A stretch of DNA of 64,000 nucleotides from Acidobacteriota bacterium (GCA_003225005.1 QIAN01000268.1:49262-113261), one strand, 5' to 3'. Counted from the first letter of the stretch, positions 17,953 through 26,993 are shown. A program made the numbers and translations. Notes: generated from the sequence alone by a model not told the origin.

Positions 17953-17984
17953 TGCAAGACCGAACTTGTCGGAACGATCTTGCA
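17953..17984. promoter_or_regulatory. nested hairpin in the atpZ leader
   Basis: TGCAAGA-CCGA-ACTTG-TCGG-AACGA-TCTTGCA: a perfect 7-bp outer stem and a 4-bp inner stem, ending 20 bases before the atpZ start. There is no T-run, so it is more likely an mRNA structure than a terminator. Confidence 0.4.
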
Positions 17985-18004
17985 GCACTCGGACGCTGAT
18001 TCCA

Positions 18005-18250
18005 ATGCCCGGCTTAGACGAATTCGATAATCGCCGAGATCCAGATAAACGCGAGAGTATGTGGCTACAGCTTGCCCGGTACAGCCAGTTGGCTGTCATA
18101 TTTCCCGCGGCTACGGTTGTGGGCCTGCTCATTGGTGTGGGACTCGATCGCTGGCTGCACACCACATGGCTATACTTGGCGGGACTGATTGTGGGCATAG
18201 CCGCGGGGTTCGTCGAGTTGATCCGCTCTGTGGTGAAGAACGCGGACTGA
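18005..18250 (+). CDS. atpZ: AtpZ-type ATP synthase accessory membrane protein
   Basis: 81 aa from the ATG at 18005 (the track's TTG start adds a non-family leader). Two membrane helices with the family pattern: LARYSQLAVIFPAATVVGLLIGVGLDRWLHT and WLYLAGLIVGIAAGFVELIR. AtpZ/AtpI-type small proteins assist assembly or ion handling of F1Fo ATP synthase. It is the first gene of an atpZ-atpI-atpB-atpE run, which supports the call. Confidence 0.85.
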   Translation: MPGLDEFDNRRDPDKRESMWLQLARYSQLAVIFPAATVVGLLIGVGLDRWLHTTWLYLAGLIVGIAAGFVELIRSVVKNAD

Positions 18251-18318
18251 AACGACAGTGCCATAGAGTTTCAGCCAGAGTCGCTGAGCGCCTACCGCGA
18301 TCCCAACAGATCTGCCCG

Positions 18319-18771
18319 ATGGAAGAAGGCCCCACTCAACTCGTAGCTTCGAAGAATGCCGAATCAGGCGCATCGGAAACTTTTTACGCGGGCGCTGTCG
18401 ACCGGATCCGCCGCTTCATGATTGCGCTTAGCCTTGTCTCAGTGGCAACTGTCGCATGGCGTTTGGACCTCCGCCATGCTTTGGGATTTGCGCTTGGATG
18501 CGCCATCGCATATCTCAACTTTCACTGGCTCAAGCGCGGCGTTAGCGGGCTGGCGGACCGGATTACTAAGGCTGGTAAACCGCAATCGGGTGCCGGCATC
18601 GTGGTTCGATTCCTGCTACGCTATGTTTTGATGGCCCTCGCGGCCTATGTTATATTGACTGTTTCGCCCGCGAGCCTGAATGGGCTTTTTGCGGGCTTGT
18701 TTTTGCCTGTTGGAGCCATCGCATGCGAAGCCGCATATGAAGCTTATGCAGCGTTGATCCGACGGGTTTAG
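18319..18771 (+). CDS. atpI: ATP synthase protein I-like (AtpI)
   Basis: 150 aa from the ATG at 18319; the track ORF start at 18061 overlaps atpZ. After a ~35-residue soluble lead come about four hydrophobic helices with a basic patch NFHWLKRGVSGLADR between the second and third, as in the ATP synthase I family (PF03899 type), a putative chaperone for c-ring assembly. It stands directly upstream of atpB in the usual order. The sequence is weakly conserved, as is typical for this family. Confidence 0.75.
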   Translation: MEEGPTQLVASKNAESGASETFYAGAVDRIRRFMIALSLVSVATVAWRLDLRHALGFALGCAIAYLNFHWLKRGVSGLADRITKAGKPQSGAGIVVRFLLRYVLMALAAYVILTVSPASLNGLFAGLFLPVGAIACEAAYEAYAALIRRV

Positions 18772-18830
18772 CGTTCAGTTGAGCGATCACGTAGCCCGCA
18801 GAGACTGCGTGATTACCGTTTGAACTCTTC

Positions 18831-19562
18831 ATGCCTGAACAACTCTGGGTTACCGCAATTCTCAATCGCCTGTTCGCCGCCCCGGTGACTGCTTTGCTGC
18901 GGGCAATTCACATGGAACCGCGGCACCCGCAGGCGCCCATTCCCAACACTTTCGCGATGGAAGTGCTGGTCTTCCTGTTCCTGCTCGCGTTGTTCTTAAT
19001 GCTACGTTCGCGCTTGTCAGTCGAAAGACCGGGAGCACTACAACATATCTTCGAAGGTGCACAGGGATTCATCCATCAGCAAAGCCAGGAGATCATCGGG
19101 CACCACAGCGAAGGCTACACACCGTTCCTCGCTACGCTGGGATTCTTTATCCTTTTCTGCAACTTGATTGGCCTGATCCCGGGCTTCGAATCGCCAACGG
19201 CACTCCCTATTGTTCCCCTTGGCTGTGCCCTGTGCGCGTTCTTTTATTATCACGTGCAGGGATTCAAACATTCAGGAGTGGCGTACCTTAAACACTTCGC
19301 GGGGCCGATGCCGATTTTGGCTCCGTTGATGATCCCCATCGAAATCGTGAGTCACCTGGCCCGGGCGTTATCACTTACTATTCGTCTCTTCGCCAACATG
19401 TTCGCCGGCGACATGGTGACTTGGGTTTTCTTTTCGCTGGTTCCAATCGGCATTCCCATCATATTCTTGGGGCTTCATATTGGTGTGTCGTTCCTGCAGA
19501 CATATATTTTTATTCTATTGACCACGGTTTATCTGGCCGGCGCAGTCGGCGAAGAGCACTGA
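18831..19562 (+). CDS. atpB: F1Fo ATP synthase subunit a
   Basis: 243 aa, the stator half-channel subunit of Fo. The essential arginine sits in ALSLTIRLFANMFAGD near residues 180-195, followed by the last two helices ending TVYLAGAVGEEH. Upstream motifs LGFFILFCNLIGLIPGF and PMPILAPLMIPIEIVSHLARALS are also characteristic. An imperfect inverted repeat lies just before the gene (arms near 18773-18791 and 18807-18825). The gene precedes atpE with a ~190-base spacer. Confidence 0.97.
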   Translation: MPEQLWVTAILNRLFAAPVTALLRAIHMEPRHPQAPIPNTFAMEVLVFLFLLALFLMLRSRLSVERPGALQHIFEGAQGFIHQQSQEIIGHHSEGYTPFLATLGFFILFCNLIGLIPGFESPTALPIVPLGCALCAFFYYHVQGFKHSGVAYLKHFAGPMPILAPLMIPIEIVSHLARALSLTIRLFANMFAGDMVTWVFFSLVPIGIPIIFLGLHIGVSFLQTYIFILLTTVYLAGAVGEEH

Positions 19563-19563
19563 A

Positions 19564-19669
19564 TTCTAGTTTTGAGTTTCCGGTTCCTATGGCATTGCCG
19601 CGCACCATTTCGCGCACCTGAGTGGCGAGGTTGTGGCAAGGCGCTGAAACAGAAACTGGAAACTAGAAA
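19564..19669. repeat. imperfect inverted repeat between atpB and atpE
   Basis: Arms TTCTAGTTTTGAGTTTCCGG and the near-complement AAACTGGAAACTAGAA. It is not followed by a T-run and could shape differential expression of subunits a and c. Confidence 0.45.
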
Positions 19670-19752
19670 CGGCCGTAAGCGTGAGGGCGTCTGTACGGGA
19701 TGACGTCAACCACCCACTGGCGGCAATTCATAAACACTAGGAGAGAAACACC

Positions 19753-20055
19753 ATGCGTAAATTGAGTTATCTGTTCCTGATTTTGTCCGCGTTTTGCTTT
19801 GCTGTGCCGGCGTTCGCACAGGGTGGCGAAGCTGGGGTAACCAACTGGGTAGCCATTACTGCCGGCTTCTCCATGGCCATTGCATCGGCCGGCTGTGGCA
19901 TTGCACAGGCCAAGGCTACGGCCGCTGCGGCTGAAGGTCTGGCCCGCAATCCGGCGGCCCGTCCGGGTATCCAGCTCGCCCTAATTTTGGGTCTGGCCCT
20001 GATCGAGTCGCTGGCCCTCTATACCCTGGTCATCATTTTCGCCAAGGTGAAGTAA
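19753..20055 (+). CDS. atpE: F1Fo ATP synthase subunit c
   Basis: 100 aa, the rotor-ring proteolipid. The mature two-helix hairpin is clear: GCGIAQAKATAAAAEGLARNPAAR (the loop Arg-Asn-Pro is the F1 contact) and LALIESLALYTLVI, with the ion-binding Glu85. The first 23 residues form a signal-peptide-like leader ending PAFAQ, which makes the protein longer than the usual 70-90 aa. Gln52 (9 residues before Glu61) and Ser86 next to Glu85 occupy positions used for sodium binding in Na+-type rings. AGGAGAG lies just upstream. The remaining atp genes do not follow. Confidence 0.97.
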   Translation: MRKLSYLFLILSAFCFAVPAFAQGGEAGVTNWVAITAGFSMAIASAGCGIAQAKATAAAAEGLARNPAARPGIQLALILGLALIESLALYTLVIIFAKVK

Positions 20056-20084
20056 TCGCTGTTGGGGAAGAACTTCAAGTTGAA

Positions 20085-20117
20085 GCCTCTGCCGGCTCAA
20101 TCGGTAGGGGCCTTTTT
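20085..20117 (+). terminator. intrinsic terminator after atpE
   Basis: GCCTCTGCCG-loop-CGGTAGGGGC (10-bp stem with two G-T pairs), followed by CTTTTTG, 30 bases after the stop codon. Confidence 0.85.
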
Positions 20118-20170
20118 GTGGTTAGTGGTTGTGGGTAGTTGTTGTCAAGCCCTGAATCGGCCGAGGTAAC

Positions 20171-22789
20171 CTACCCCTTGCGCTGCCCGTCCCACTCTTG
20201 TCCCCTGGCCTGGGGAGCGCGATCCATCGCTTCCACCAGCAGCCGGCGTAAGCGGTAGCGGCTCTCCAAGTCGGTGCTGACGATCTCAAATCCTACTTCA
20301 TTCACTCGCGCTCTCCGTAGCAGCACATGGGCGCGGATCTTCGCCCGCATGCCCACAGGGATTTCCAGATTCGCCTCGCTACCAATTCGCAGGTTGTCTT
20401 CTTTGGTGCCCATGCCGCCGCCCAGGCTCAACTCGCGGATCAATATTCGCGATTTTCCCCAGGAACTCCCAATCGTCGCCGCCACGGTGCGCGAAAGCAC
20501 CATGCGTTCGTAGCGACGTTGCCTTACCCAGGGACACGCCGGAGCGAAATCCAGAGGCGCGATGGCCAATTCAGACGGTTCCAGCCCGCTATCGCTCAGA
20601 ATCTGTGTCCCGTAGCGCGGGTCGGTTTTCGATAGGGCCTGCGCCGCTGCGATACGCAACTCGCGATGATGCGCCCAGCCGAATCTCTTCTTAGATTCCA
20701 CAATTTCTCGTAGCAACGACACCGCTTCCGTGTCCCGCAACCGGCCTAGCGACTCGATCGCTTTGAGCTGCAGAAAAGGCGAGCGTGAGGCGGTCTCTCC
20801 CGGTCGTGCCATTGCCGCCAACGGGGGTGCGGCTGTCAGGTCACCGCTCATGCCGATCTCGTCCACCGCCTCCGGCAGGACAAGTGGATCTAAAATCTCC
20901 GCCAGCTCCAAGAGCGTGCGACCGCGGTCAGCCGCTGCTCCGAAAGCCGTTTGCCGGACCACGACATCGTGATAAAAACGATTCCATTCGGGCAGTCGGA
21001 CGGGCAGCAATTCAAGCAATGTGCCGACATCCAAACGGCTCAAAATTCCGACAACTCCTGAGGCCTGGCGCGCCTGACCGGTGCGCAGCACCTCCCGCAA
21101 TTGCAGGAGCGCGGGAGAACCGAGCTCCTTGACCAGTTCCACCATACGATCGCACTCGTCACGCCGCATGCAGCGGAAGAAACGATCTGCGATGTGTTCC
21201 ACGCCGGCCTGTGAAGTGCGGCGAAGTAAAGTCAGCAAGTCGGGTGGGATAGATTCCGAGCGTAAGGCATCTTCGATGAACTCCGGCAGACGGTTTTCAA
21301 CGCCTACGCGCGGGCGCAGGTCATTCACCAGCACTGGCCGGTCTTTTCCCACCCTTTCCATGCCCGTGCAAACTTCGTTTACCGCGGCGTAGTTCTTGGA
21401 CACACTGGCTTCCTGGCTGAGGCGGACGAAAGCGGCGCTGAGCAGACTTTGCAGTTCGGGATCTTTTTCCGCTGCTAGTTGTTCGCCAAGCTTGCGGATG
21501 GCCGCGCCCATCGTCTCCCCGCCCATCCGCGAATACAGATCCGCCAGCTGGCTCAGTCCGATGGCTGTCTTGCGGCGTGGCTCGAGCTCTTTAGCGCTTA
21601 GGCAGGCAAAATAGTTGTTGAGAATTGCGGTCGCTGTTTCTTTGTCATCCCGCTCCAGCAATACTTCAACGAACTGCCGCAGGTTGCGTGGAGGTACGCA
21701 GGGAGCTTCGTGCGACAGCAAAACACTCTTTTTGCCGGCTTCGGGCACTTCTGCCCAGAACATGCGGTCCAAAATGTCGGCGTGTGACTCGACCAGCATG
21801 CCGGCCTTGCTCATCTTGTCTTCCTGCAGGCGCAGAATCTGGCGCAGCGAGTCCATCTGCCGGCTCATGTGCTCCATCATCTGGTGCACGGCGTTGACTT
21901 TGATTTCGCCCTTCTGGTAGCGCTCCATGGCAAACCGGATCGCCATGTGCTCCGCCGCCTTCATAAGCAGGGGAGCATCGTTTTCGTCTTGAGTTGTCCT
22001 CGCTGCCAGGCTTCCCAGCAATTGCTGCAGGTTGAGCCGGATATTCGGATCGGTTTCTCCTACTTCTTTTTGCAGATCTTCGGGGCGAACGTTGGGATCG
22101 GTCTGGACTTGTCCGAACCGGGTCAGCAGCCTTATGGCCTGGATTACTTCGACCTCCTGAAGCGGCACCACAGATCCGCTCCAGTCCATGGCAGTCCCCG
22201 TTCCTGGTACCGGGCCGCCAGCTCCCCCAATCGGAAGGTTTGGAACGCTTCCCAGCGGCGCTCCGCCAGCTTGGCCTCCGCCCCCCGAACTGGCACCTTC
22301 GGCTGCAGCGATGAGCTGCAACAATTTTTGGGGATCATTCAACCACTGCTTGAACTCCGGTCCCAGGGTTTGCGCGGCGATCTGCGCGGCGATGCTAACG
22401 TCTCCCGTAAACGGATCGGCCGCCACAAATTTCACTTCGTTGATCTTGATGGTGCTTTTCTTGCTGCCGCCACTCAACGCTTCTTTGATTTGCTTGGAGA
22501 CGTCCTGGGCCTTGGAGCCGGCCACCGTAAAGGCGCGTACCAGACGGGTGAAATCCTCGATCGTAACCTCTTTCGAGAAGTGCAGGCTGGCTAGCCCTGC
22601 CGTAGTCAAGAGCTGGGCGAAACTCTTTTCGGCCTGTCCGGCTTCCAGCGGGATCCCATCCAGCAGCAGCTTGTTGTCGGAGACCCCGAGGAGAAACCCG
22701 CCCTCTCCCCCCTTGGGTAACCCTTGCTGCAATTCGCTCCAGGCGGTCTCGAACTGGCCTTCGGTGCGTTTGTGATCGAAACCATACAT
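20171..22789 (-). CDS. large helical-repeat protein with C-terminal PilZ-like domain
   Basis: 872 aa, cytoplasmic-looking. Most of it is alpha-helical with HEAT-like repeats, clearest around residues 650-730 (LKAIESLGRLRDTEAVSLLREIV). A Gly/Pro/Ala-rich linker lies near 165-200. The last ~115 residues fit PilZ: RRYER (RxxxR, 758-762), then ELSLGGG (786-792) in place of the usual D/NxSxxG. It may therefore sense cyclic di-GMP, with a Glu in an unusual position. The only in-frame ATG is at 22789, yet the frame stays open and protein-like for about 40 codons upstream (HESRTASARAFVHSLNILIKYAR) without ATG, GTG or TTG. The true N-terminus may therefore have been lost to a small frameshift near the ATG at 22857. 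Confidence 0.7.
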   Translation of the reverse strand: MYGFDHKRTEGQFETAWSELQQGLPKGGEGGFLLGVSDNKLLLDGIPLEAGQAEKSFAQLLTTAGLASLHFSKEVTIEDFTRLVRAFTVAGSKAQDVSKQIKEALSGGSKKSTIKINEVKFVAADPFTGDVSIAAQIAAQTLGPEFKQWLNDPQKLLQLIAAAEGASSGGGGQAGGAPLGSVPNLPIGGAGGPVPGTGTAMDWSGSVVPLQEVEVIQAIRLLTRFGQVQTDPNVRPEDLQKEVGETDPNIRLNLQQLLGSLAARTTQDENDAPLLMKAAEHMAIRFAMERYQKGEIKVNAVHQMMEHMSRQMDSLRQILRLQEDKMSKAGMLVESHADILDRMFWAEVPEAGKKSVLLSHEAPCVPPRNLRQFVEVLLERDDKETATAILNNYFACLSAKELEPRRKTAIGLSQLADLYSRMGGETMGAAIRKLGEQLAAEKDPELQSLLSAAFVRLSQEASVSKNYAAVNEVCTGMERVGKDRPVLVNDLRPRVGVENRLPEFIEDALRSESIPPDLLTLLRRTSQAGVEHIADRFFRCMRRDECDRMVELVKELGSPALLQLREVLRTGQARQASGVVGILSRLDVGTLLELLPVRLPEWNRFYHDVVVRQTAFGAAADRGRTLLELAEILDPLVLPEAVDEIGMSGDLTAAPPLAAMARPGETASRSPFLQLKAIESLGRLRDTEAVSLLREIVESKKRFGWAHHRELRIAAAQALSKTDPRYGTQILSDSGLEPSELAIAPLDFAPACPWVRQRRYERMVLSRTVAATIGSSWGKSRILIRELSLGGGMGTKEDNLRIGSEANLEIPVGMRAKIRAHVLLRRARVNEVGFEIVSTDLESRYRLRRLLVEAMDRAPQARGQEWDGQRKG

Positions 22790-23126
22790 CCGCGCATACT
22801 TAATGAGGATGTTGAGGCTATGGACGAAGGCCCGAGCCGAGGCGGTCCGGCTTTCATGAGTTGTGCTGGTGGCAGCGATAAAAGCTCCTATAACCGCAGG
22901 CTCTGCAGTACAAGCTTAAAGCTGGAGATAAGACCTCGCACATTACGGAGGTAATAGAACGACCTGGCGCTTTTCTCGTGGCAGATCGGCCAAACTCGCG
23001 GAAACGGCAATCTCAGTGCTGCTGCGATCAGCCATTTCAACAGTCCATCGAGACACGTGAGGAAACGGCAGAATCGGCCTTTGCCCTGATCCTGGGATTG
23101 GCCGGTTCAGTAGCGAAAATGGTAAC

Positions 23127-24836
23127 GTGGATTCTCTGATTCCAGGGACTGACTTGCCTGGTTCAGCCGCAACTCCGATGACAGCCAGGAAAACCACCGG
23201 CCTGCGTGTCTGGATGAGACGCGTTCTCGAAGAGTGCGACCGCGCCGCCGCAGACTTTACCCCCGATCCTGTGCATGATCTGCGCGTTGCCCTGCGCCGT
23301 TGCCGATCTTTGGCTGACGGCATGATGGCAATGGACCCCGATCCCGAATGGGGGATGATGAAGAAGGCGGGCAGGCGCCTGTTCGGAAAACTTGGCGAAT
23401 TACGAGATGCGCACGTCATGATGGAGTGGGTGGAGAAGCTCAGCCGCTCGCACGATTCGGGAAAGGAGGTGAGCACAGGTTCGCCCAACCCTTGGGGGCA
23501 ATCGTATGGAGAATCATCTCAAGATGGAGATCCGAGGGACCCGGTCGCCCATGCTTTACTCGAGATTCTTGCGCGTCGTGAGAAGGAACAAACGCGCACT
23601 GCCCGTGTGGCTCTGGATGAATTCGACCGCAAACAGTGGCGCCAGTGGAGCAGGACTCTGCCTCGACGTGCTGCTCGTATCCGACCGGGGAGTCTCCTGT
23701 TCAAGCATCTGGCTCTCGAGCGCTGGATGCAGGCCCACGAGCTCCACCGGGCCGGGCTCCGCAACCGCTCACAGACGGCTTTCCACAGACTGCGCATCGG
23801 CATAAAGCGTTTTCGCTACACTGTCGAAAATTTTCTGCCCGAACTGCATCTGGCCTGGAGTCACGATCTGAAAGATTTGCAGGATTTGCTCGGCGAAGTG
23901 CATGACTTGGACGTGCTGTGGGCGACTGCGTCTTCCTGCCAGGTCTTTCCTGATGAGGAAGCTCGAGGTCGCTGGCATGCCAGAATCCTCGCCGAACGGA
24001 CGGCGCGGATCGATCTCTATCGGGAAAAGATGGTCGGTGCTCATGCTCTCTGGAACATTTGGCGCGCTGCGTTGCCACAAGGCCGTCAGATTCATACCAT
24101 CGCCACCAATCGCATGAAACTGTGGGCGAAGGTCCTTGATCCTGACTTCGAGCATTCACAGCGCGTCACGAGCTTCGCAATGCAACTACTCGAAGACTTG
24201 ACTGCGGCAGGGTGGCTGTCCACGACGGATGGAATTGACGCCCGCTCGACTCTGCTGGCCGCCGGACTGCTCCATGATGTCGGCAAGTCGAAGCAAAAAA
24301 GTGGACATCATAAGGCCTCCTTCAAGTGGATTCGCAACCACGATGCTCCGCTAGGCTGGAAAACTGAAGACCTGCGGCGTGCCGCCATTGTCGCCCGCTA
24401 TCACCGTGGCGCGTTGCCTACGGGAAGGCATAGGGCGCTGAGGGAGCTTCCTCCTCCCGAACAAAAACTGACGATTCAGTTGGCGGCGATTCTGCGCCTG
24501 GCGAATGCTCTGGACGCGGCCCATGACGGTCGCATTCGCCGTGTGCGGCTCGAAAATCATGTCCGCCACACTAACCGCAGAAACCCAATTCGTTCGGGGC
24601 AGGGTGAGCGAAATTCTTCGCATCCGGACTCCGGCTCCAAAGCGAAACAAGTGATCACCATCGCGGTCGAAGGATACGCTGCGTTTGGGCGAAATGCCCG
24701 AGCCATCGCTGCAGAGCGCCATTTGCTGGAAACGGTTCTACGCCGACCTGTTCTTGTTAGGCGGATGAGGAATTTGCCGTTGGGCAAGGGCAAACATCGG
24801 TCGGTCCCTGAGGTTTACGGCAAGTCGTCAAAATAG
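23127..24836 (+). CDS. CHAD domain fused to an HD domain
   Basis: 569 aa from GTG. Residues ~20-330 are a CHAD domain (two four-helix halves rich in conserved His/Arg/Lys): VHDLRVALRRCRSLADG near 50, FGKLGELRDAHVMMEW near 90, FHRLRIGIKRFRYTVENFLPEL near 220 and LQDLLGEVHDLDVLW near 250. CHAD domains bind polyphosphate. Residues ~360-560 form an HD domain (LLHDVGKSKQKSGHHKASF near 378, VARYHRG near 420, ANALD near 455), like the C-terminal HD region of Ppx/GppA phosphatases. The pair suggests a polyphosphate-directed hydrolase or sensor. It overlaps tail-to-tail with the next minus-strand gene by about 22 bases. Confidence 0.8.
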   Translation: MDSLIPGTDLPGSAATPMTARKTTGLRVWMRRVLEECDRAAADFTPDPVHDLRVALRRCRSLADGMMAMDPDPEWGMMKKAGRRLFGKLGELRDAHVMMEWVEKLSRSHDSGKEVSTGSPNPWGQSYGESSQDGDPRDPVAHALLEILARREKEQTRTARVALDEFDRKQWRQWSRTLPRRAARIRPGSLLFKHLALERWMQAHELHRAGLRNRSQTAFHRLRIGIKRFRYTVENFLPELHLAWSHDLKDLQDLLGEVHDLDVLWATASSCQVFPDEEARGRWHARILAERTARIDLYREKMVGAHALWNIWRAALPQGRQIHTIATNRMKLWAKVLDPDFEHSQRVTSFAMQLLEDLTAAGWLSTTDGIDARSTLLAAGLLHDVGKSKQKSGHHKASFKWIRNHDAPLGWKTEDLRRAAIVARYHRGALPTGRHRALRELPPPEQKLTIQLAAILRLANALDAAHDGRIRRVRLENHVRHTNRRNPIRSGQGERNSSHPDSGSKAKQVITIAVEGYAAFGRNARAIAAERHLLETVLRRPVLVRRMRNLPLGKGKHRSVPEVYGKSSK

Positions 24837-25169
24837 TCGCGTGGTTTGGAGCGATCTCGCGGCTTTCCTTTCCACTTGTCAAAAATTCTGGCGACCTCAC
24901 TCCTTTTAGCCGAGAGAAACTTTGGCCACAGTTCTTTCTTGTCAGGAACCCGATATCCGAGTGGGTTGTTGAACGAGTTGTTAATCGCGATAGCGGTGTC
25001 GTCAGCTTCATTGAGCCCTGGCCAAGACTGCAAAACTTTTTTCACCTCAGCGCGTTCCAGCCCAAATAGTGCGCGGAACTCCAGTCCGGAAAGAACGGTC
25101 CATCAACGGCTGCTGTAAGCACTCCTGCAAGACGTCTAGCTCCGCCGCATTCAAATCGGTTATTGGCAT
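24815..25169 (-). pseudogene. small gene of unknown family, frameshifted
   Basis: Starting at the ATG complementary to 25167-25169, the translation MPITDLNAAELDVLQECLQ runs to MDRS. It then continues in another frame as LSGLEFRALFGLERAEVKKVLQSWPG and on through NNSFNNPLGY to the stop at 24815. Joined, the two pieces make one soluble ~118-aa protein with a conserved-looking core. The break is near 25088-25095. The family was not recognised. It converges with the CHAD-HD gene. Confidence 0.5.
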
Positions 25170-25308
25170 ACTCTTGCCCTGAGCTGACGTTCCTCGATGC
25201 CAGTGCGAAGTAGCACGAAAGGGTCGCATGCCTGGTCCAAGTGAGCGGCCCGAAGCTCCACAGTCACTTCCGTCAGCCGGCTTCGGGGGGATACAACGTA
25301 AACATCTC

Positions 25309-25860
25309 ATGACTCACGCCCAACTGGTCGAAAAAGCTGTCCACTGGCTTCGCCGCTATCGCTGCGGAGTGGTGCTCTCCGAACAGGCCTGCGCTAGCGG
25401 CGAGATGCCGGACGCCATTGGCTGGAAGCGCGCTTGTCACTCCGTACTCGTCGAGTGCAAGGTCACCCGTGCCGACTTTCTTGCCGACCGCGCCAAGTCC
25501 TGTCGTCAGAAGCCGGAACAGGGTGTGGGCAGCGAGCGCTTCTATCTGACCCCGGCATCTCTTATTCGCACCGATGAGTTGACTGCCGGTTGGGGATTGC
25601 TCGAATATCGCCGAGGCAGGATCCAGATGGTGCATGCCTCAGCCAAGAATCTCCGCACCCCAACCGGCTTTCGATACGAGATGAACCTATTGCTCGCCAG
25701 CCTGCGCCGCGTGGAACTGCGCATCCAACCTCAATGCATCACCGACTTCCTGAAATGGAAGAATCGCATGATGGAATACAACCGCGGCAGCCTTCCCGAA
25801 GGACTTAGCTCAGCTGAGGAAGAAGCTAACGTGTTCCTCGAACCGGACCTGACTTGTTAA
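25309..25860 (+). CDS. putative PD-(D/E)XK-type nuclease (MmcB-like)
   Basis: 183 aa from the ATG at 25309; the longer track start adds a non-family leader. The core has the restriction-endonuclease-like layout: an acidic residue in EMPDAIGW (near 40), then VLVECKVTRADFLADRAK (E-x-K near 60), followed by RFYLTPASLI and GWGLLEYRRGRIQMVH. Proteins of this type are annotated as MmcB-like or uncharacterised DNA-repair nucleases. There are no membrane segments. The nuclease role is inferred from the D...ExK pattern only. Confidence 0.55.
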   Translation: MTHAQLVEKAVHWLRRYRCGVVLSEQACASGEMPDAIGWKRACHSVLVECKVTRADFLADRAKSCRQKPEQGVGSERFYLTPASLIRTDELTAGWGLLEYRRGRIQMVHASAKNLRTPTGFRYEMNLLLASLRRVELRIQPQCITDFLKWKNRMMEYNRGSLPEGLSSAEEEANVFLEPDLTC

Positions 25861-25955
25861 GGGTGTGCATTGAGGACGCGAGTCTGGCTAGCCCGTGAAT
25901 GGGAGCGGCTGAAGTGCGATACCCCGAAGGCGAGAGCTACACCTAGAGCTAGAAC

Positions 25956-25988
25956 CAAAAACAAGAACCGGGCTGGTTGGCCCGGTTC
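25956..25988 (-). terminator. intrinsic terminator reading leftward (after recR)
   Basis: Perfect 9-bp stem GAACCGGGC / GCCCGGTTC. On the minus strand it is followed by TTGTTTTTG; on the plus strand there is no T-run. It probably ends the dnaX-ebfC-recR transcript, about 400 bases after recR. Confidence 0.7.
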
Positions 25989-26393
25989 GTTGAGCGTCGG
26001 GTTGAGATGCGGTTACATCGCAGCTCGGCGCGGACTGGCGCTGTGACTTGCCACTGGTTGGATTAGGACCAGTCCGGTCACCCGGTACGGCCTCCTCGCG
26101 TCAGCCCAAACATCGACAGATCCGAGAAGCGCGGACACACAGACTGGAGAGAGTGCACGTAATGGTCCACTCGTTTATTCTAGAATAACTCAATGGGTTA
26201 TTTGTAAGTTGCTGTGGATAAAGCGTTTTATCTGTGTAGCGACATTCCATGGTCGCCAAGAAAACAGCTTGGGTCAGAGCAAACTCTTGCATAAGATGCA
26301 CAATATGCTGTGCACCACTCTCACCAAAGTGTGAACGCCCGTCTTACGAGATGAAGATGTCCTCTCGGCGAGAGAAAGACGTGCTAGAGCTGC
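25989..26393. other. spacer without a recognised gene
   Basis: Only short unconvincing ORFs (66 and 61 codons) occur here. The stretch 26160-26240 is AT-rich with TTATTCTAGAATAA, an imperfect palindrome. No tRNA, signal-recognition RNA or other RNA signature was recognised. Confidence 0.4.
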
Positions 26394-26993
26394 CTACAGC
26401 TCTCGCCGCCCTTCCATCGCCTTCAGCATGGTGATCTCGTCGGTGTATTCGATGTCGCTGCCGACGGGGATGCCCATCGCGATGCGGGTGACTTTCACGC
26501 CCGCGCGCTTCAGTTGCTGCGAGAGATAGGTGGAGGTGGCTTCGCCTTCTACGGTGGGGTTGGTGGCGATGATGACTTCGTCCACGCTGCCCGCGTCGAC
26601 ACGAGTGATGAGGTTGGCGATGCGAAGTTGCTCAGGCCCAATACCATGCAGCGGCGAGATCGAGCCGTGAAGCACGTGGTATACGCCGTTAAAGTGCTTT
26701 GTCTTTTCGATGGCGGCGATGTTGGTAGGCTCTTCGACCACGCACACCAGGCTCTGATTGCGCGTGGCGCTGCTGCAATAGACGCACGGGTCAAGCTCCG
26801 TGATGTTGTTGCACACTGAGCACAGCCGCAAGTTGGCCTTGACGTCGCGGACGGCGGTGGCCAGGGCTTCCGCATCTTCGTCGCTCGATCTGAGGATGTA
26901 GAACGCCAGGCGCTGCGCGCTCTTGCTGCCGATGCCCGGCAGCTTCTTGAGTTCATCAATCAACCGGGACATCGGCTCAGGAAATCGAGACAT
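26394..26993 (-). CDS. recR: recombination protein RecR
   Basis: 199 aa, full length. It acts with RecO/RecF in loading RecA at gaps. An N-terminal helix-hairpin-helix ([18 protein letters not shown], residues 16-33) is followed by the zinc finger C...C ([17 protein letters not shown], 57-73). A Toprim domain with VVEEP and [13 protein letters not shown] follows, and the C-terminal part ends [23 protein letters not shown]. It is the third gene of the classic dnaX-ebfC-recR order. Confidence 0.97.
   Translation of the reverse strand: MSRFPEPMSRLIDELKKLPGIGSKSAQRLAFYILRSSDEDAEALATAVRDVKANLRLCSVCNNITELDPCVYCSSATRNQSLVCVVEEPTNIAAIEKTKHFNGVYHVLHGSISPLHGIGPEQLRIANLITRVDAGSVDEVIIATNPTVEGEATSTYLSQQLKRAGVKVTRIAMGIPVGSDIEYTDEITMLKAMEGRREL

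Noticed and set aside
22943-23488. 181-codon minus-strand ORF over the CHAD-HD gene start
   Set aside because: Translation is compositionally biased and overlaps the strongly conserved CHAD domain on the other strand.
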